A DNA stretch of 64,000 bases from Deltaproteobacteria bacterium. Lineage in GTDB: Bacteria; Desulfobacterota; DSM-4660; Desulfatiglandales; HGW-15. The position numbers and the translations under genes were made by a program. The notes under the pieces were generated by a model that was given only the letters and a program-made list of their open reading frames with translations, made no database searches and was not told the DNA's origin. This document shows, piece by piece, positions 8,509 through 17,294 of this stretch; within the stretch, counting starts at the first letter, position 1, and each line of letters begins with the position of its first letter. The stretch covers positions 9,003 through 73,002 of the forward strand of contig JAGVAP010000021.1 of assembly GCA_020060215.1 (NCBI GenBank), written 5' to 3'.

Positions 8509-8600
8509 CAAGATGCAGGATCCAGGATGAAAGAAGGAACCAAGACCCAGGGTGTAGAACCTTTTTTTAGCCTGGATCCTGCATCCTGAATCTGGCATCC
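8509..8600. repeat. inverted repeat of GGATCC-type words (family L)
   Basis: The left arm, about 8509-8530, reads AGCCAGGATCCAAGATGCAG and on. The right arm, about 8570-8600, is its approximate reverse complement beginning AGCCTGGATCCTGCATCCTG. A run of seven T residues precedes the right arm. Only one copy was seen in this window. Confidence 0.7.
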
Positions 8601-8649
8601 ATTTTGGAGTTCCATCCATGCGGGAGGGACTCCCTTCGGTTTTCTCTTC

Positions 8650-8716
8650 TGTAGGAGCAAGCTCCTGCTTGCGATCTTCTGGGGGGTTTGAATGATCCCA
8701 AGCAGGAGCTTGCTCA
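8650..8716. repeat. REP-like inverted repeat, family A, second copy
   Basis: The left arm 8652-8676 begins TAGGAGCAAGCTCC and ends CTTGCGATC. The right arm 8694-8715 is GATCCCAAGCAGGAGCTTGC plus TC. Same core as the element at 5571-5640. Confidence 0.85.
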
Positions 8717-8792
8717 CGGGTGAAGGTTCATACGACAGGTGAAGTGAACCTGCAGAATCGTAATCCATCAGGCTGAAAGGGTTACCGGGCAG

Positions 8793-9212
8793 ATGAGGTT
8801 CAAGAAAAACAGGGAGCAGGAGGCGACCATCGGGATTGCGCCGTTCATCGACATGGTCTTCCTGCTCCTGATCTTTTTCATGGTGACCTCCCAGTTCGAT
8901 GTGGCCTCCGGGGTGCCGATCCAGCTGCCCAGGGTAGCGGCCAAGACCTATGACGAAAAGAGAGAAAAGGTCACGCTCGTGATCGACAAGGCAGGACAGA
9001 TTTTTCTCAGAGGCGCCAGACTGGATAGGAATGAACTGGACAAGACGCTGCGCGCTATCCTGCTGGAAAAGGGGTTGGTCTCCCTGGTTCTGCAGGCCGA
9101 CAGAAACGTCCCGCATGGGGTGGTTGTCGAGACCATGGATGTCGCAAAGGGGGCGGGCGTTCAGACCATCATCATCGCAGCGCAGTGGAGGCCGGAGAAG
9201 GTGTTACCCTGA
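8793..9212 (+). CDS. ExbD/TolR-family protein
   Basis: A 139-aa protein. A short basic N-terminus precedes one membrane helix (residues 14-35) carrying IAPFIDMVFLLLIFFM, which includes the conserved Asp for proton transfer. The rest is a periplasmic domain ending in the typical GVVVETMDVAKGAGVQ region. Partner of the upstream TolQ/ExbB-like protein. The upstream ribosome site is weak (GGGCAG). The two genes are separated by 518 bp of repeats rather than the usual few bases. Confidence 0.88.
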   Translation: MRFKKNREQEATIGIAPFIDMVFLLLIFFMVTSQFDVASGVPIQLPRVAAKTYDEKREKVTLVIDKAGQIFLRGARLDRNELDKTLRAILLEKGLVSLVLQADRNVPHGVVVETMDVAKGAGVQTIIIAAQWRPEKVLP

Positions 9213-9217
9213 CGAGA

Positions 9218-9275
9218 TGCTTGATGCCGGATACTCGGTGCTCGATGAACCGGCTACATATCCAGCGTCGAGATC
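9218..9275. repeat. 'GATGCTCGATG' word DNA (family P)
   Basis: Short imperfect words such as GATGCTTGATGCCGG and GGTGCTCGATGAACC, related to the better copy at 39888-39935 and to GGATGCTCGATGCTG at about 16400. It fills the gap between the tolR-like and FtsB-like genes. Confidence 0.5.
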
Positions 9276-9337
9276 GGGTTTCAAGGTGCTGAATGCCCGT
9301 GCACCGGTTCCACGCGAAGTGTCGGACTTCTAACGTG

Positions 9338-9679
9338 ATGCAGCTGAGCAAAAAAGGTCTTTTCAAGTTCACGTTCTTCTTTCTCCTGCTCCTCTCCCTG
9401 ATGGTCGCATGGCTCGGCTTCGGAGAGCACGGGTTTGTTCATCTGTACAAGATGGAGCGGGAAAGGGCCTCCCACATCGAAAAGATCAGCCAGCTCGAGC
9501 GTGAGAACCAGGTCCTGCTCGAGGAGATCCAACGTCTCCGCACGGACCAGAAGTACATCGAGTCCATGGGACGAAGGGAGCTTGGCCTGGTCAAGAGCGA
9601 GGAGATCCTTTACCGATTTGAAAAGAACGATAAGGCGGCAGACACCACGGCACCCAAAACCCCGGAACGTACCCCCTAG
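9338..9679 (+). CDS. ftsB: FtsB/DivIC-like septum formation initiator
   Basis: A 113-aa bitopic protein. A short cytoplasmic tail MQLSKKGLFK is followed by a membrane helix (about 10-28, rich in Phe and Leu) and a coiled coil (about 40-75, SQLERENQVLLEEIQRLRTD). It then has the family-typical YIESMGRRELGLVKSEEILY. FtsB bridges FtsL and FtsQ in the divisome. The ATG at 9338 is used; longer readings run into repeat DNA. The C-terminal KNDKAADTTAPKTPERTP is low complexity. It is followed by the TPR gene 24 bp downstream. Confidence 0.82.
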   Translation: MQLSKKGLFKFTFFFLLLLSLMVAWLGFGEHGFVHLYKMERERASHIEKISQLERENQVLLEEIQRLRTDQKYIESMGRRELGLVKSEEILYRFEKNDKAADTTAPKTPERTP

Positions 9680-9703
9680 AATCTTGCAGGCGAGGATCCA
9701 ACC

Positions 9704-10441
9704 ATGACGACCACGGACGAGCTGTTCAGCCAGATCCTGAGCGAGGCACCCTCTTCGGAAACCATCCTGCTTCTGCTGAAAAGGTGGAAGGAAGAAGGCA
9801 GGATCAATTCCGTGATCCGCGAGGGCATCAAGGCCCTCGGACGCCATCCGGGTGACATCCGCGTCAGGGCGCTCCTGGCCGAGACCTGTTTCGAGAGCGG
9901 ATGGCTTTCGCGCGCGGAATCCGAAGCGGAGACGGCGGCCGGACAGGTCGAAGAGCTGATTGGAGTCTACAAGTTGAAGGCGAAGATCTACGCGCGCCTG
10001 AACAGACGGGAAGAGGCTGTTCGGTTCTTGCAGATCTTCCTCGTCCATAGACCGGATGACGAGGAATCCCTCCATCTCCTTCAGGAGCTTACGCCGATTC
10101 CGGAGTCCCCTCCGGCCCCGGTACGGGCCGTGGAGGAGGTCCCCGTGGTGAACCCACTCCCCGCTGCTGTCCCGGAGATCGCGACCCCTACCCTTGCAGA
10201 GGTGTACTTCGCTCAGGGGCAGATGGAAGAGGCGATCGCTACGTACGAGAAGGTCCTCGCTCAGAACCCGGCGGCCGAGCAGTCCCGCACGAGGCTGGAT
10301 GAGCTGAAAAGGATGATCGATCCCGTCCCCCCGGCGCATGAGACCGGTCCGGCCGAGGAGCCGCCCCGGAAGAAGACGCAAAAGCTGATCCATGTGCTCG
10401 AGGCGTGGAAGGAGGCCATCGTGCAGGACAGCAGGCAGTAG
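9704..10441 (+). CDS. tetratricopeptide-repeat protein
   Basis: A 245-aa soluble protein with degenerate TPR helices at about residues 20-130 (for example RALLAETCFESGWLSRAESE) and a clearer TPR near 165-205 (LAEVYFAQGQMEEAIATYEK). A Pro/Val/Ala-rich linker (about 125-160) separates the two. No signal peptide is seen. TPRs are protein-binding scaffolds. Its position after ftsB and tolQR suggests an envelope or division role, but this is context only. Confidence 0.75.
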   Translation: MTTTDELFSQILSEAPSSETILLLLKRWKEEGRINSVIREGIKALGRHPGDIRVRALLAETCFESGWLSRAESEAETAAGQVEELIGVYKLKAKIYARLNRREEAVRFLQIFLVHRPDDEESLHLLQELTPIPESPPAPVRAVEEVPVVNPLPAAVPEIATPTLAEVYFAQGQMEEAIATYEKVLAQNPAAEQSRTRLDELKRMIDPVPPAHETGPAEEPPRKKTQKLIHVLEAWKEAIVQDSRQ

Positions 10442-10595
10442 ACAGTTCGCAGTCAGCAGTAAGCAGTAGGCGATTGCAGAGCCTACCGGCTCCTCCCTGC
10501 ATTCACTCCTTACCTTCTACTTCGTGCTGCTTACTGGTTTGTCCACTCCTTACTGCCAACTCCCTGCTGCTTGCTGATTTGCTCCCTTGACCCTT
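10433..10595. repeat. 'CAGTAAGCAGTAGGC' word DNA (family I), inverted halves
   Basis: The left half contains GCAGTAGACAGTTCGCAGTC and AGCAGTAAGCAGTAGGC. The right half (10505-10585) holds reverse-complement words such as CTGCTTACTGG and CTTACTGCCAACTCCCTGCT. The gap between the TPR and MetE-like genes (10442-10647) is almost wholly made of this. The last TPR-protein codons (AGGCAGTAG) are part of the first word. Confidence 0.75.
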
Positions 10596-10647
10596 CCCCC
10601 ATTCAATGACAAGATAAACTGCAGCTGACCGCGGAAAGGAAAGACCT

Positions 10648-11709
10648 ATGGGCGACAAGCCAAAACTGGAATATCGGTTCCTCGCGACCGGCATCGGGAG
10701 CGTTCCCTATCGGGATGTGGAGGGTACGTGCAGGATGATCCTCGACCGCTTTCCCGGCATCCCCTTCTGGCCCCAGTTTCCGAAGCGCAGTTTTCTGGAG
10801 GGAATGATCGTCCAGTACAGTGAGGGGCTCCCCCTCCTGGAACTCGATCAAGAGAACGGGGGGTTGAGGCTCTCCAACCGGGACCGGGCCGCCGAACTGA
10901 CCTGCTTCTATGAACGTTTTCTGGCAGACGATACGGCCCATTTCGCAATCTCCAGCGATTTCGCCCCGGGTCTCCATGAGATGATGGCGCTGCTCCTGGA
11001 CGGGACCGATGACTACGGGAAATATGTGAAAGGCCACACCGTCGGCCCCGTGACTTTCTGTACCTCCATACGGGATGCCGAAGGCCGCGCGCTGATCCAT
11101 GACCCGGAAGGGCTGGAGGCCCTTTCGAAGGGACTTGCGATCAAGGCCCTCTGGCAGGTCAAAGAACTGAGCACCCTCGGTCGAAGGGTCGTCCTCTTCC
11201 TCGACGAGCCCTCCCTTTCGGGTTTCGGTTCGGCCTTCTCGCCCGTAAGCCGCGAAGAGGTGATCAGGCTGCTGAAGGAGTTCATGGCCTACCTCAGGGA
11301 GAGGTGCACGGTCACCATCGGGATCCACTGCTGTGGAAACACCGATTGGTCCATGATTGCGGAGGCCGGTCCCGACATCATCAACTTCGACGCCTATACC
11401 TACCTGGACACCTTTCTCCTCTACCGGGAGCAGATCTCCCGCTTCGTCTCGGCCGGGGGCTCCATTGCATGGGGCATTGTGCCTACAGGGGAACAGGCGG
11501 GCCAGGCCTCTCCGGAAGACCTCCTGAAGAGGATGAGGGAGGGGCTGGATCGACTCTCCGGAACCGGGCTTGGGCGGGATCCGGAGGAGATCAGGAGGTG
11601 CTCCCTCCTCACCCCCGCGTGCGGCATGGGGAATATGGCCGAGGCCGCTACCACGAAAGCCCTCGACCTTCTCAAGGAGGTGTCGAGGAGGTGCGCGGCG
11701 GAGGTATGA
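10648..11709 (+). CDS. core cobalamin-independent methionine synthase-like (MetE C-terminal / UroD fold) protein
   Basis: A 353-aa protein comparable to the catalytic half of MetE, with no N-terminal folate-type domain. Zinc-site candidates are His227 with Cys228 or Cys229 in GIHCCGNTDW and Cys325 in TPACGMGN. Other family motifs are GPVT (133-136), LDEPSL (185-190) and WGIVPT (275-280). Short MetE-like proteins in anaerobes have been described as folate-independent methionine synthases (Mes families) that take methyl from corrinoid proteins; that role is possible here. The alternative is a related corrinoid or thiol methyltransferase. It is followed 15 bp later by hypF. Confidence 0.75.
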   Translation: MGDKPKLEYRFLATGIGSVPYRDVEGTCRMILDRFPGIPFWPQFPKRSFLEGMIVQYSEGLPLLELDQENGGLRLSNRDRAAELTCFYERFLADDTAHFAISSDFAPGLHEMMALLLDGTDDYGKYVKGHTVGPVTFCTSIRDAEGRALIHDPEGLEALSKGLAIKALWQVKELSTLGRRVVLFLDEPSLSGFGSAFSPVSREEVIRLLKEFMAYLRERCTVTIGIHCCGNTDWSMIAEAGPDIINFDAYTYLDTFLLYREQISRFVSAGGSIAWGIVPTGEQAGQASPEDLLKRMREGLDRLSGTGLGRDPEEIRRCSLLTPACGMGNMAEAATTKALDLLKEVSRRCAAEV

Positions 11710-11724
11710 GGGGGCATCCCGCTG

Positions 11725-14049
11725 ATGGCCGATCCAAAAGATGAGCGCGCCATTTCCGCCGCCATCCGTGTCAAGGGCGTGGTGCAGGGAGTCGGCTTCC
11801 GGCCCTTTGTATACCGGCTTGCCCTCGCGCATGACCTGAAGGGCTGGGTCTGCAATACATCGGCCGACCTCCGAATCGAAGTGGAAGGCACCCCCCGGCA
11901 GATCAGCGGGTTTCTCTCCCGACTCCGTTCCGAGCCGCCTCCCCTCTCCCGAATCGAAGAGGTTCAGTGTGAGTACCTTGGGCCGCGCGGCCTGGGCCCC
12001 TTCGAGATCAGGGCCAGCATCTCCGAGGAGGGGTGTTTTCAACGCATCTCCCCGGACATGGCCACCTGCGACCGCTGCAGGGAGGAGATCTTCGACCCCG
12101 CCGACCGTCGGTTTCGCTACCCCTTCACCAACTGCACCCATTGCGGCCCCAGGCTCACCATCATCCGCGACACCCCCTACGACAGGCCGAAGACCACGAT
12201 GGGGGTGTTCCAGATGTGTCCCGAATGCAGGCGGGAGTACGAAGACCCTCTGAACCGTCGGTTTCACGCGCAGCCCAACTGCTGCCCCCGATGCGGTCCC
12301 GCCCTGGTGCTTGCAGACCGGGCAGGAGGGAGGATCGAGTGCCAGGACCCGATCTCGGAAGCCTCCGTTCTCCTCAGCGAGGGGAAGATCGTCGCCATGA
12401 AGGGGCTGGGCGGTTTCCTCCTGGTCTGCGATGCCGGCAACGAGGAGACGGTCCGAGAGCTGCGGCGAAGAAAGAACCGGCCGTACAAGCCCTTTGCCGT
12501 CATGACGGCGAGTCTCGAGCAGACCAGGGAGATCTGCGCCCTGTCCCGGGAGGAAGAGGAGCTTCTCACCTCGCCGATCGCCCCCATCGTGCTTCTTCGC
12601 CTCCTGCCCAACGAACGCATCTCGCCGGCCGTCGCCCCTGGACTGAACTACCTGGGGGTCATGCTCCCCTATACACCGCTTCATCACCTGCTCATGGAGG
12701 CTGCCCGGCGCCCCCTGGTCATGACGAGCGGGAACCTGAGTGAAGAGCCCATGGTCTCGGAGAACCAGGAGGCCCTGGAGAAGCTCGCATCCATAGCCGA
12801 CCGGTTTCTCCTGCACGACCGCGGCATCTATGCCCGATGCGACGACAGTGTGGTCATGATGGAGGACAGGGCCTTCCGGGTCCTCAGAAGGGCCAGAGGT
12901 TATGCGCCGGACCCTGTGATCCTGGAGTTCGAAACATCCGAGGTCCTTGCCTGCGGCGCGGAAATCAAGAACACGTTCTGCATGACCAGGGACCGCTACG
13001 CCTTCCTCAGCCAGCATATCGGGGACATGGAGAACCTGGAGACCCTGGAGCACTTCGAGGCCATGGTCGACCTCTACCGGAGGATGTATCGGATCCATCC
13101 GCGCATTGTGGCCCATGACCTCCATCCGGACTATCTATCGACGCATTATGCCCGGGGCCTGAAGGAGAAGGACGAGGGGATCACGCTCGTTCCGGTTCAG
13201 CACCACCATGCCCATGTCGTCAGCTGCCTGATCGAGAACCGGCTCAGGCCGCCGGCGCTCGGGGTTGCATTCGACGGCACGGGCTATGGACCGGATCAGA
13301 CCGTCTGGGGAGGTGAATTCCTGCTTCTGGACGGCTACGACAGGATGAGGCGCGCAGGACACCTGGAGCCTATCCCCCTCCCTGGAGGGGATGCGGCCGT
13401 GAAAAGACCTTATCGCATGGCCCTGAGCTACCTCTTCTCGCTGTTCGGAGAGCAGACCCTCTCCAGGGGACACAGGTTTCTGCGAGGGAAAGACGAGAGA
13501 GAACTCGCCCTCGTTGTCGAACAGATCAGGAAGGGGATCCAAACACCTTGGACATCCAGTGCAGGGCGGCTGTTCGACGGGGTTTCGGCCTTGATCGGGG
13601 TGAGGGACCGGATCGATTACGAGGGGCAGGCCGCGATCGAACTGGAGATGGCCTGCGCCGGCATCCCGGATCTCAAAGAAGGCTATCCATTCGGGATCCA
13701 GGAGCGGGACGGTAAGTGGGTGCTTCGGCTCCATGACCTCTTCGAGGCCATCCTGAAAGACCTGGACCACGGCATCGGCATACCCGAGATCTCCGCGAGA
13801 TTTCATCTGAGTGTGGCGAGGATGATCTCCCGCACGGCCGCTGCGATCTCGCGCGCGACCGGGATCCGCCTGGTTGCCCTGAGCGGGGGCACCTTCCAGA
13901 ACAGGGTGCTCCTCGGGCTCGCCCGCTCCCTCCTCGAGGAAGAGGGGCTCCAGGTGGCTACGCATCGGGAAGTGCCCTGCAACGACGGCGGAATATCCCT
14001 GGGGCAGGCGGTGGTAGCGCACTTCGCGACTAAAACAAAGGGGGCATGA
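11725..14049 (+). CDS. hypF: carbamoyltransferase HypF (NiFe-hydrogenase maturation)
   Basis: A 774-aa protein of normal HypF length. An acylphosphatase domain holds VQGVGFRPFVYRLA (residues 18-31). Two C-X2-C zinc fingers follow (CDRCREEIF..CTHC and CPECRREYE..CPRC, about 115-195), then a YrdC-like carbamoyl-adenylation domain (about 205-385), and a Kae1-like domain with HHHAHVVSCL (about 493-502). HypF makes carbamoyl-AMP and transfers the carbamoyl group to the HypE C-terminal Cys, feeding cyanide-ligand synthesis. hypE starts 6 bp downstream. No hydrogenase structural gene is in the window. Confidence 0.96.
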   Translation: MADPKDERAISAAIRVKGVVQGVGFRPFVYRLALAHDLKGWVCNTSADLRIEVEGTPRQISGFLSRLRSEPPPLSRIEEVQCEYLGPRGLGPFEIRASISEEGCFQRISPDMATCDRCREEIFDPADRRFRYPFTNCTHCGPRLTIIRDTPYDRPKTTMGVFQMCPECRREYEDPLNRRFHAQPNCCPRCGPALVLADRAGGRIECQDPISEASVLLSEGKIVAMKGLGGFLLVCDAGNEETVRELRRRKNRPYKPFAVMTASLEQTREICALSREEEELLTSPIAPIVLLRLLPNERISPAVAPGLNYLGVMLPYTPLHHLLMEAARRPLVMTSGNLSEEPMVSENQEALEKLASIADRFLLHDRGIYARCDDSVVMMEDRAFRVLRRARGYAPDPVILEFETSEVLACGAEIKNTFCMTRDRYAFLSQHIGDMENLETLEHFEAMVDLYRRMYRIHPRIVAHDLHPDYLSTHYARGLKEKDEGITLVPVQHHHAHVVSCLIENRLRPPALGVAFDGTGYGPDQTVWGGEFLLLDGYDRMRRAGHLEPIPLPGGDAAVKRPYRMALSYLFSLFGEQTLSRGHRFLRGKDERELALVVEQIRKGIQTPWTSSAGRLFDGVSALIGVRDRIDYEGQAAIELEMACAGIPDLKEGYPFGIQERDGKWVLRLHDLFEAILKDLDHGIGIPEISARFHLSVARMISRTAAAISRATGIRLVALSGGTFQNRVLLGLARSLLEEEGLQVATHREVPCNDGGISLGQAVVAHFATKTKGA

Positions 14050-14055
14050 TCCCGA

Positions 14056-15060
14056 ATGGAAGACAAGATCCTCCTCGCCCACGGCAGCGGCGGCACACTC
14101 AGCCACGATCTGATCAAGAAGACCCTCTTGAAGCGGATCGCCAATCCGTTGCTGAACAGGCTCGACGACTCCGCCGTGTTCGATCTCCGCGGCCGGGTCG
14201 CATTCACCACGGACAGCTATGTGGTGAGCCCTATTTTCTTCCCCGGAGGCGATATCGGGAGGCTGGCGGTCTGCGGGACGGTCAACGACCTTTCCATGGC
14301 AGGCGCCACCCCCCTCTTCCTGTCCTTGTCCTTGATCCTGGAAGAAGGGTTCCCCACGGCCGATCTCGAGGCCATCCTCACCTCGATCGGGTCGGCATGC
14401 GATGAGTCCGGTACCTCCATTGTCACCGGGGATACCAAGGTCGTGAACAGGGGCAGCGCCGACAAGATCTTCATCACGACCTCGGGGGTCGGCGTCGTGC
14501 CGGATCGTACCGACATCTCCAGCGCGAACTGCAGGCCGGGCGACAGGATCCTCCTGAGCGGCACGATCGGAGACCACGGCATTGCCCTGCTCAGCCGGCG
14601 GGAAGGGATCCGCTTCGAGACCACCCTGGAGAGCGACTGTGCTCCCTTGAACGGGCTCGTTCAGGAGATGCTCTCCACATCCGGAAACATCCATGCCATG
14701 AGGGATCCTACGAGGGGCGGCCTGGCGAGCACCCTCAACGAGTTCGCCGGAAGCTCCAGGGTCGGCATCCGGATCCATGAAGAGCACATCCCCGTCCGCC
14801 CCGCGGTGAAGGCGGTCTGCGAGCTCATGGGGTTCGATCCCCTCTATGTGGCGAACGAGGGAAAGCTGGTGGCGGTGGTTGCGGCAGAGGACGCGGAGAG
14901 ACTCCTCCAGACCATGCGAAAGAGCCGCTACGGCGCAGATGCCGCCATCATCGGCGAGGTCGTGGCGGAGCGTCCCGGCAAGGTCATCATGAAGACCCCC
15001 CTCGGCACCTCGCGCATCGTGGATATGATCACGGGGGAGCTGCTGCCCCGCATCTGCTAG
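14056..15060 (+). CDS. hypE: carbamoyl dehydratase HypE (NiFe-hydrogenase maturation)
   Basis: A 334-aa protein of the AIR-synthase/PurM fold. The N-terminal HGSGG motif (9-13), DDSAV (37-41), GTVNDLSMAGA and the Gly-rich ATP site are present. It ends PRIC, the required C-terminal Cys334 that carries thiocarboxamide and thiocyanate. It dehydrates the group supplied by HypF and passes cyanide to HypCD. It is coupled to hypF. hypA, hypB, hypC and hypD are absent from this locus, so the pathway must be completed elsewhere in the genome. Confidence 0.96.
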   Translation: MEDKILLAHGSGGTLSHDLIKKTLLKRIANPLLNRLDDSAVFDLRGRVAFTTDSYVVSPIFFPGGDIGRLAVCGTVNDLSMAGATPLFLSLSLILEEGFPTADLEAILTSIGSACDESGTSIVTGDTKVVNRGSADKIFITTSGVGVVPDRTDISSANCRPGDRILLSGTIGDHGIALLSRREGIRFETTLESDCAPLNGLVQEMLSTSGNIHAMRDPTRGGLASTLNEFAGSSRVGIRIHEEHIPVRPAVKAVCELMGFDPLYVANEGKLVAVVAAEDAERLLQTMRKSRYGADAAIIGEVVAERPGKVIMKTPLGTSRIVDMITGELLPRIC

Positions 15061-15207
15061 CCGCGAAACGGCAAATCGTCTCTCGCAGAGTCCACAGAGA
15101 TGCTCCGGGATCCCTAGCAAAGTCCTGCCTGGGCGGAGCGGGCGAGAGATGATTCATGGCTAGAGCCAAGCAGCTTGAAAGGACTCTCAGGTTCTCAGCC
15201 GTTTGTT

Positions 15208-16398
15208 TCACTTTGCCCCCCGCCTGATGGCCTCCGCCTGCGTTCTGGTGAGCCTGTTCGTGTCCACATAGATTTGGTCCAGCTCGCGGCAGACCTTGTC
15301 CGGGTCCGGGCCGCGCGCCAGTTCCCGTTCGACCCCTGCCTTGTATTCGGCGGCGAAATCGACGGGAGAGAGACCCAGTTCCCTTCTGATGTTCGCCTCG
15401 AGCGCGCGGGCCTCGTCCAGGGAGAGGGATTTCTTTCGCACGATCCTGTCCAGGTACGCCCTCTCAGAGGGGGTGATCTCCCTCTTGCTCAGGAGGCTCA
15501 TCCTCAAGAGTTCCGAGAACATCTCCTGAGTGGATTCCTCCCTGAGGGCCAGCGCAAATTCGAGACAGCTCTGCGGCCTTCGATCAGGCTCATTCTCCAG
15601 TGCGCTGAGCATGGCATCGCGCATCCTGGGAGGAATGTTCTCGTATTGGGCAAGGACCTCCGTTGCCTCCTCCAGGGACCCTTCCATGTGCCACTCGACC
15701 AGGTCCGTGGCGTTCCTCTTCCCGCCGTGAGGGAACCCGCCTGTCAGCATGTGAAAGAGGGTCACACCGAGGGAATAGATGTCGGACCTGAGATCGACCT
15801 TCAGATGGAAGATCTGCTCGGGGGACATGTAATGGGGGGAGCCTGCCTGAAAAGGGGCGGTGCCTGGTTCCGGTTTTTCTCTGATGGTGAACTTGGCGAG
15901 ACCGAAGTCTGCAACCTTTGCCCTGCCCTGCCTGTCAAGAAGGATATTTGAAGGTTTGATGTCCCCGTGGATGATCCTGTATCGGTGGGCAAAGCCGATC
16001 CCTTCCAGCACCTGCAGAAAGATATGGGTGGCCCTCTCCACCGAAAGGGCGCCCCGGCTCCCCCTCTTCTCCTTGAATGCCTTGGCCGTTCTGATGACCT
16101 TCTCCAGGTCCGTCCCACGGACATGCTGCATGATGAGACACGGAAAGGACTCCCACATCATGAATCCGAAGATCTGAACAATGTGGGGATTGTCCAGCCT
16201 GGACTGAATCCGGGCCTCCCTGATGAAGCGGCTGTGGAAATCCTTCCTCTGCGCGAGGAGAGGCGAAAGGACCTTGATGACCACCCTCCTTCCCAGGAGC
16301 CTGTCCTTGGCAAGGAAGAGATCCGCCATCCCCCCTTTTCCCAGGGGCTTGACCACAGTGAAGTCGCCGACGTCCTGGCCCGGTCGAAACGTGTACAT
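15208..16398 (-). CDS. Ser/Thr protein kinase, soluble, non-RD type
   Basis: A 396-aa protein. The kinase domain spans about residues 10-275: glycine loop LGKGGMADLFLA (19-30), Lys42 in VVIKVL, the alpha-C Glu61, catalytic loop HGDIKPSN (144-151) with Asp146 and Lys148, and DFG (164-166). The catalytic loop has HGD rather than HRD, so it lacks the usual Arg. The activation segment has SPHYMSPEQ. The C-terminal 120 residues are helical and charged, with no recognised sensor and no membrane helix, which is unusual against PASTA-type kinases. The inositol-phosphatase-like gene lies 21 bp upstream. Confidence 0.88.
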   Translation of the reverse strand: MYTFRPGQDVGDFTVVKPLGKGGMADLFLAKDRLLGRRVVIKVLSPLLAQRKDFHSRFIREARIQSRLDNPHIVQIFGFMMWESFPCLIMQHVRGTDLEKVIRTAKAFKEKRGSRGALSVERATHIFLQVLEGIGFAHRYRIIHGDIKPSNILLDRQGRAKVADFGLAKFTIREKPEPGTAPFQAGSPHYMSPEQIFHLKVDLRSDIYSLGVTLFHMLTGGFPHGGKRNATDLVEWHMEGSLEEATEVLAQYENIPPRMRDAMLSALENEPDRRPQSCLEFALALREESTQEMFSELLRMSLLSKREITPSERAYLDRIVRKKSLSLDEARALEANIRRELGLSPVDFAAEYKAGVERELARGPDPDKVCRELDQIYVDTNRLTRTQAEAIRRGAK

Positions 16399-16419
16399 GG
16401 CGGATGCTCGATGCTGTCC

Positions 16420-17223
16420 TTACCCAATCTCCCGCAGGCTTTTTCTGACCTGCCCGCAGGTGGCCTTGGTCGCCACCAGCAGGGGCTCTACGACCCGCTG
16501 TCTCTCCAGGAGTTCGTTCGGGTCAAAAACGCTCCCGTCCATCCGGTAGACATTCCCGCCCGCGGACTGCACGATCATGAGACAGGCGGCGAGTCCCTGA
16601 TAGGTCTCGTTTGCGATAACGGCAGCCTCGGCACGGCCCATGGCGACGTAGCAGAGATGGGCCCCCGTGCACCCCATGTCGCGCATCTTTCCCGGGAACT
16701 TGGACTGGAAACGGTGGTGAAACCTGGAATAGGTCAGGAGGAGACTCTCGTCGTCGATCTGTTTCTGAGCAGAGACCCGGACTTCTTCTCTTCCCCTGTA
16801 CGCCTTGCCCCCTGCCCGCGCGTGAAAAAGATCCCCGGTGGCGGGCATGTGATAGATCCCGAACAACGGCCAGTTGTTCTCGAGAAGCGCCAGGGAGATC
16901 CCCCACACGGGGATGCCGGCCTGATAGTTGGCGATCCCGTCGACGGCGTCGTAGACCCAGAGATATCTCTTGCCCTCACGGGTGTAGCCGGCCTCTTTCC
17001 CCTCGTAAGTCGTGAACACCTGGTGTTCGGGAAACCGGGCGTAGAGCTGGTCCTGAAAGAACTCGCGCATGTGGATCTCGGCCTCGGTCACCAGGGTCTC
17101 GTCGAACTTCTGCTGGGTGCTCCCCTTGCCGTAGAATCCGAGCGACTCCTCACCGGACCTGCGGATGAGATCCATCGCGAATACCAGCAGCTCCTCAATG
17201 CCATGATCCTTCAAGTCCGCCAT
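16420..17223 (-). CDS. inositol monophosphatase-family protein
   Basis: A 267-aa protein. The metal-binding motif YDAVDG (91-96) corresponds to the family's DPIDGT, with both Asp residues kept. The first metal motif is degenerate (TYEGKE near 72-77 instead of GEE). The second (normally WDxAA) is replaced near ETYQGLAACLMIVQSAGGNV (about 205-225), which lacks the usual Asp. These changes suggest an altered substrate or reduced activity. IMPase-fold enzymes act on inositol phosphates, PAP or fructose bisphosphate. It is probably co-transcribed with the kinase. Confidence 0.75.
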   Translation of the reverse strand: MADLKDHGIEELLVFAMDLIRRSGEESLGFYGKGSTQQKFDETLVTEAEIHMREFFQDQLYARFPEHQVFTTYEGKEAGYTREGKRYLWVYDAVDGIANYQAGIPVWGISLALLENNWPLFGIYHMPATGDLFHARAGGKAYRGREEVRVSAQKQIDDESLLLTYSRFHHRFQSKFPGKMRDMGCTGAHLCYVAMGRAEAAVIANETYQGLAACLMIVQSAGGNVYRMDGSVFDPNELLERQRVVEPLLVATKATCGQVRKSLREIG

Positions 17224-17294
17224 GTGTCCTCCTTGTCACTCCACTCCCTCATGCTTTCATCCCAATTGCTCCGACAATCCATCGCCCCATGCTT

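Larger units (their letters stand above)
8275..8792. other. 518-bp spacer between the tolQ-like and tolR-like genes, filled with repeats
   Basis: No open frame is supported. From left to right: word DNA of the 'CACCTGAACAATGAAACCTG' type (about 8375-8420), an inverted repeat built on GGATCC words (8509-8600), and a family A REP-like inverted repeat (8650-8716). An unusually long and repeat-rich gap inside a gene pair that is normally tightly linked. Confidence 0.8.

Noticed and set aside
10603..13125. An 840-codon open frame antisense to the MetE-like gene and hypF
   Set aside because: The opposite strand holds two well-supported genes with intact motifs. Long antisense frames are common at this GC content, and the translation has no family features.
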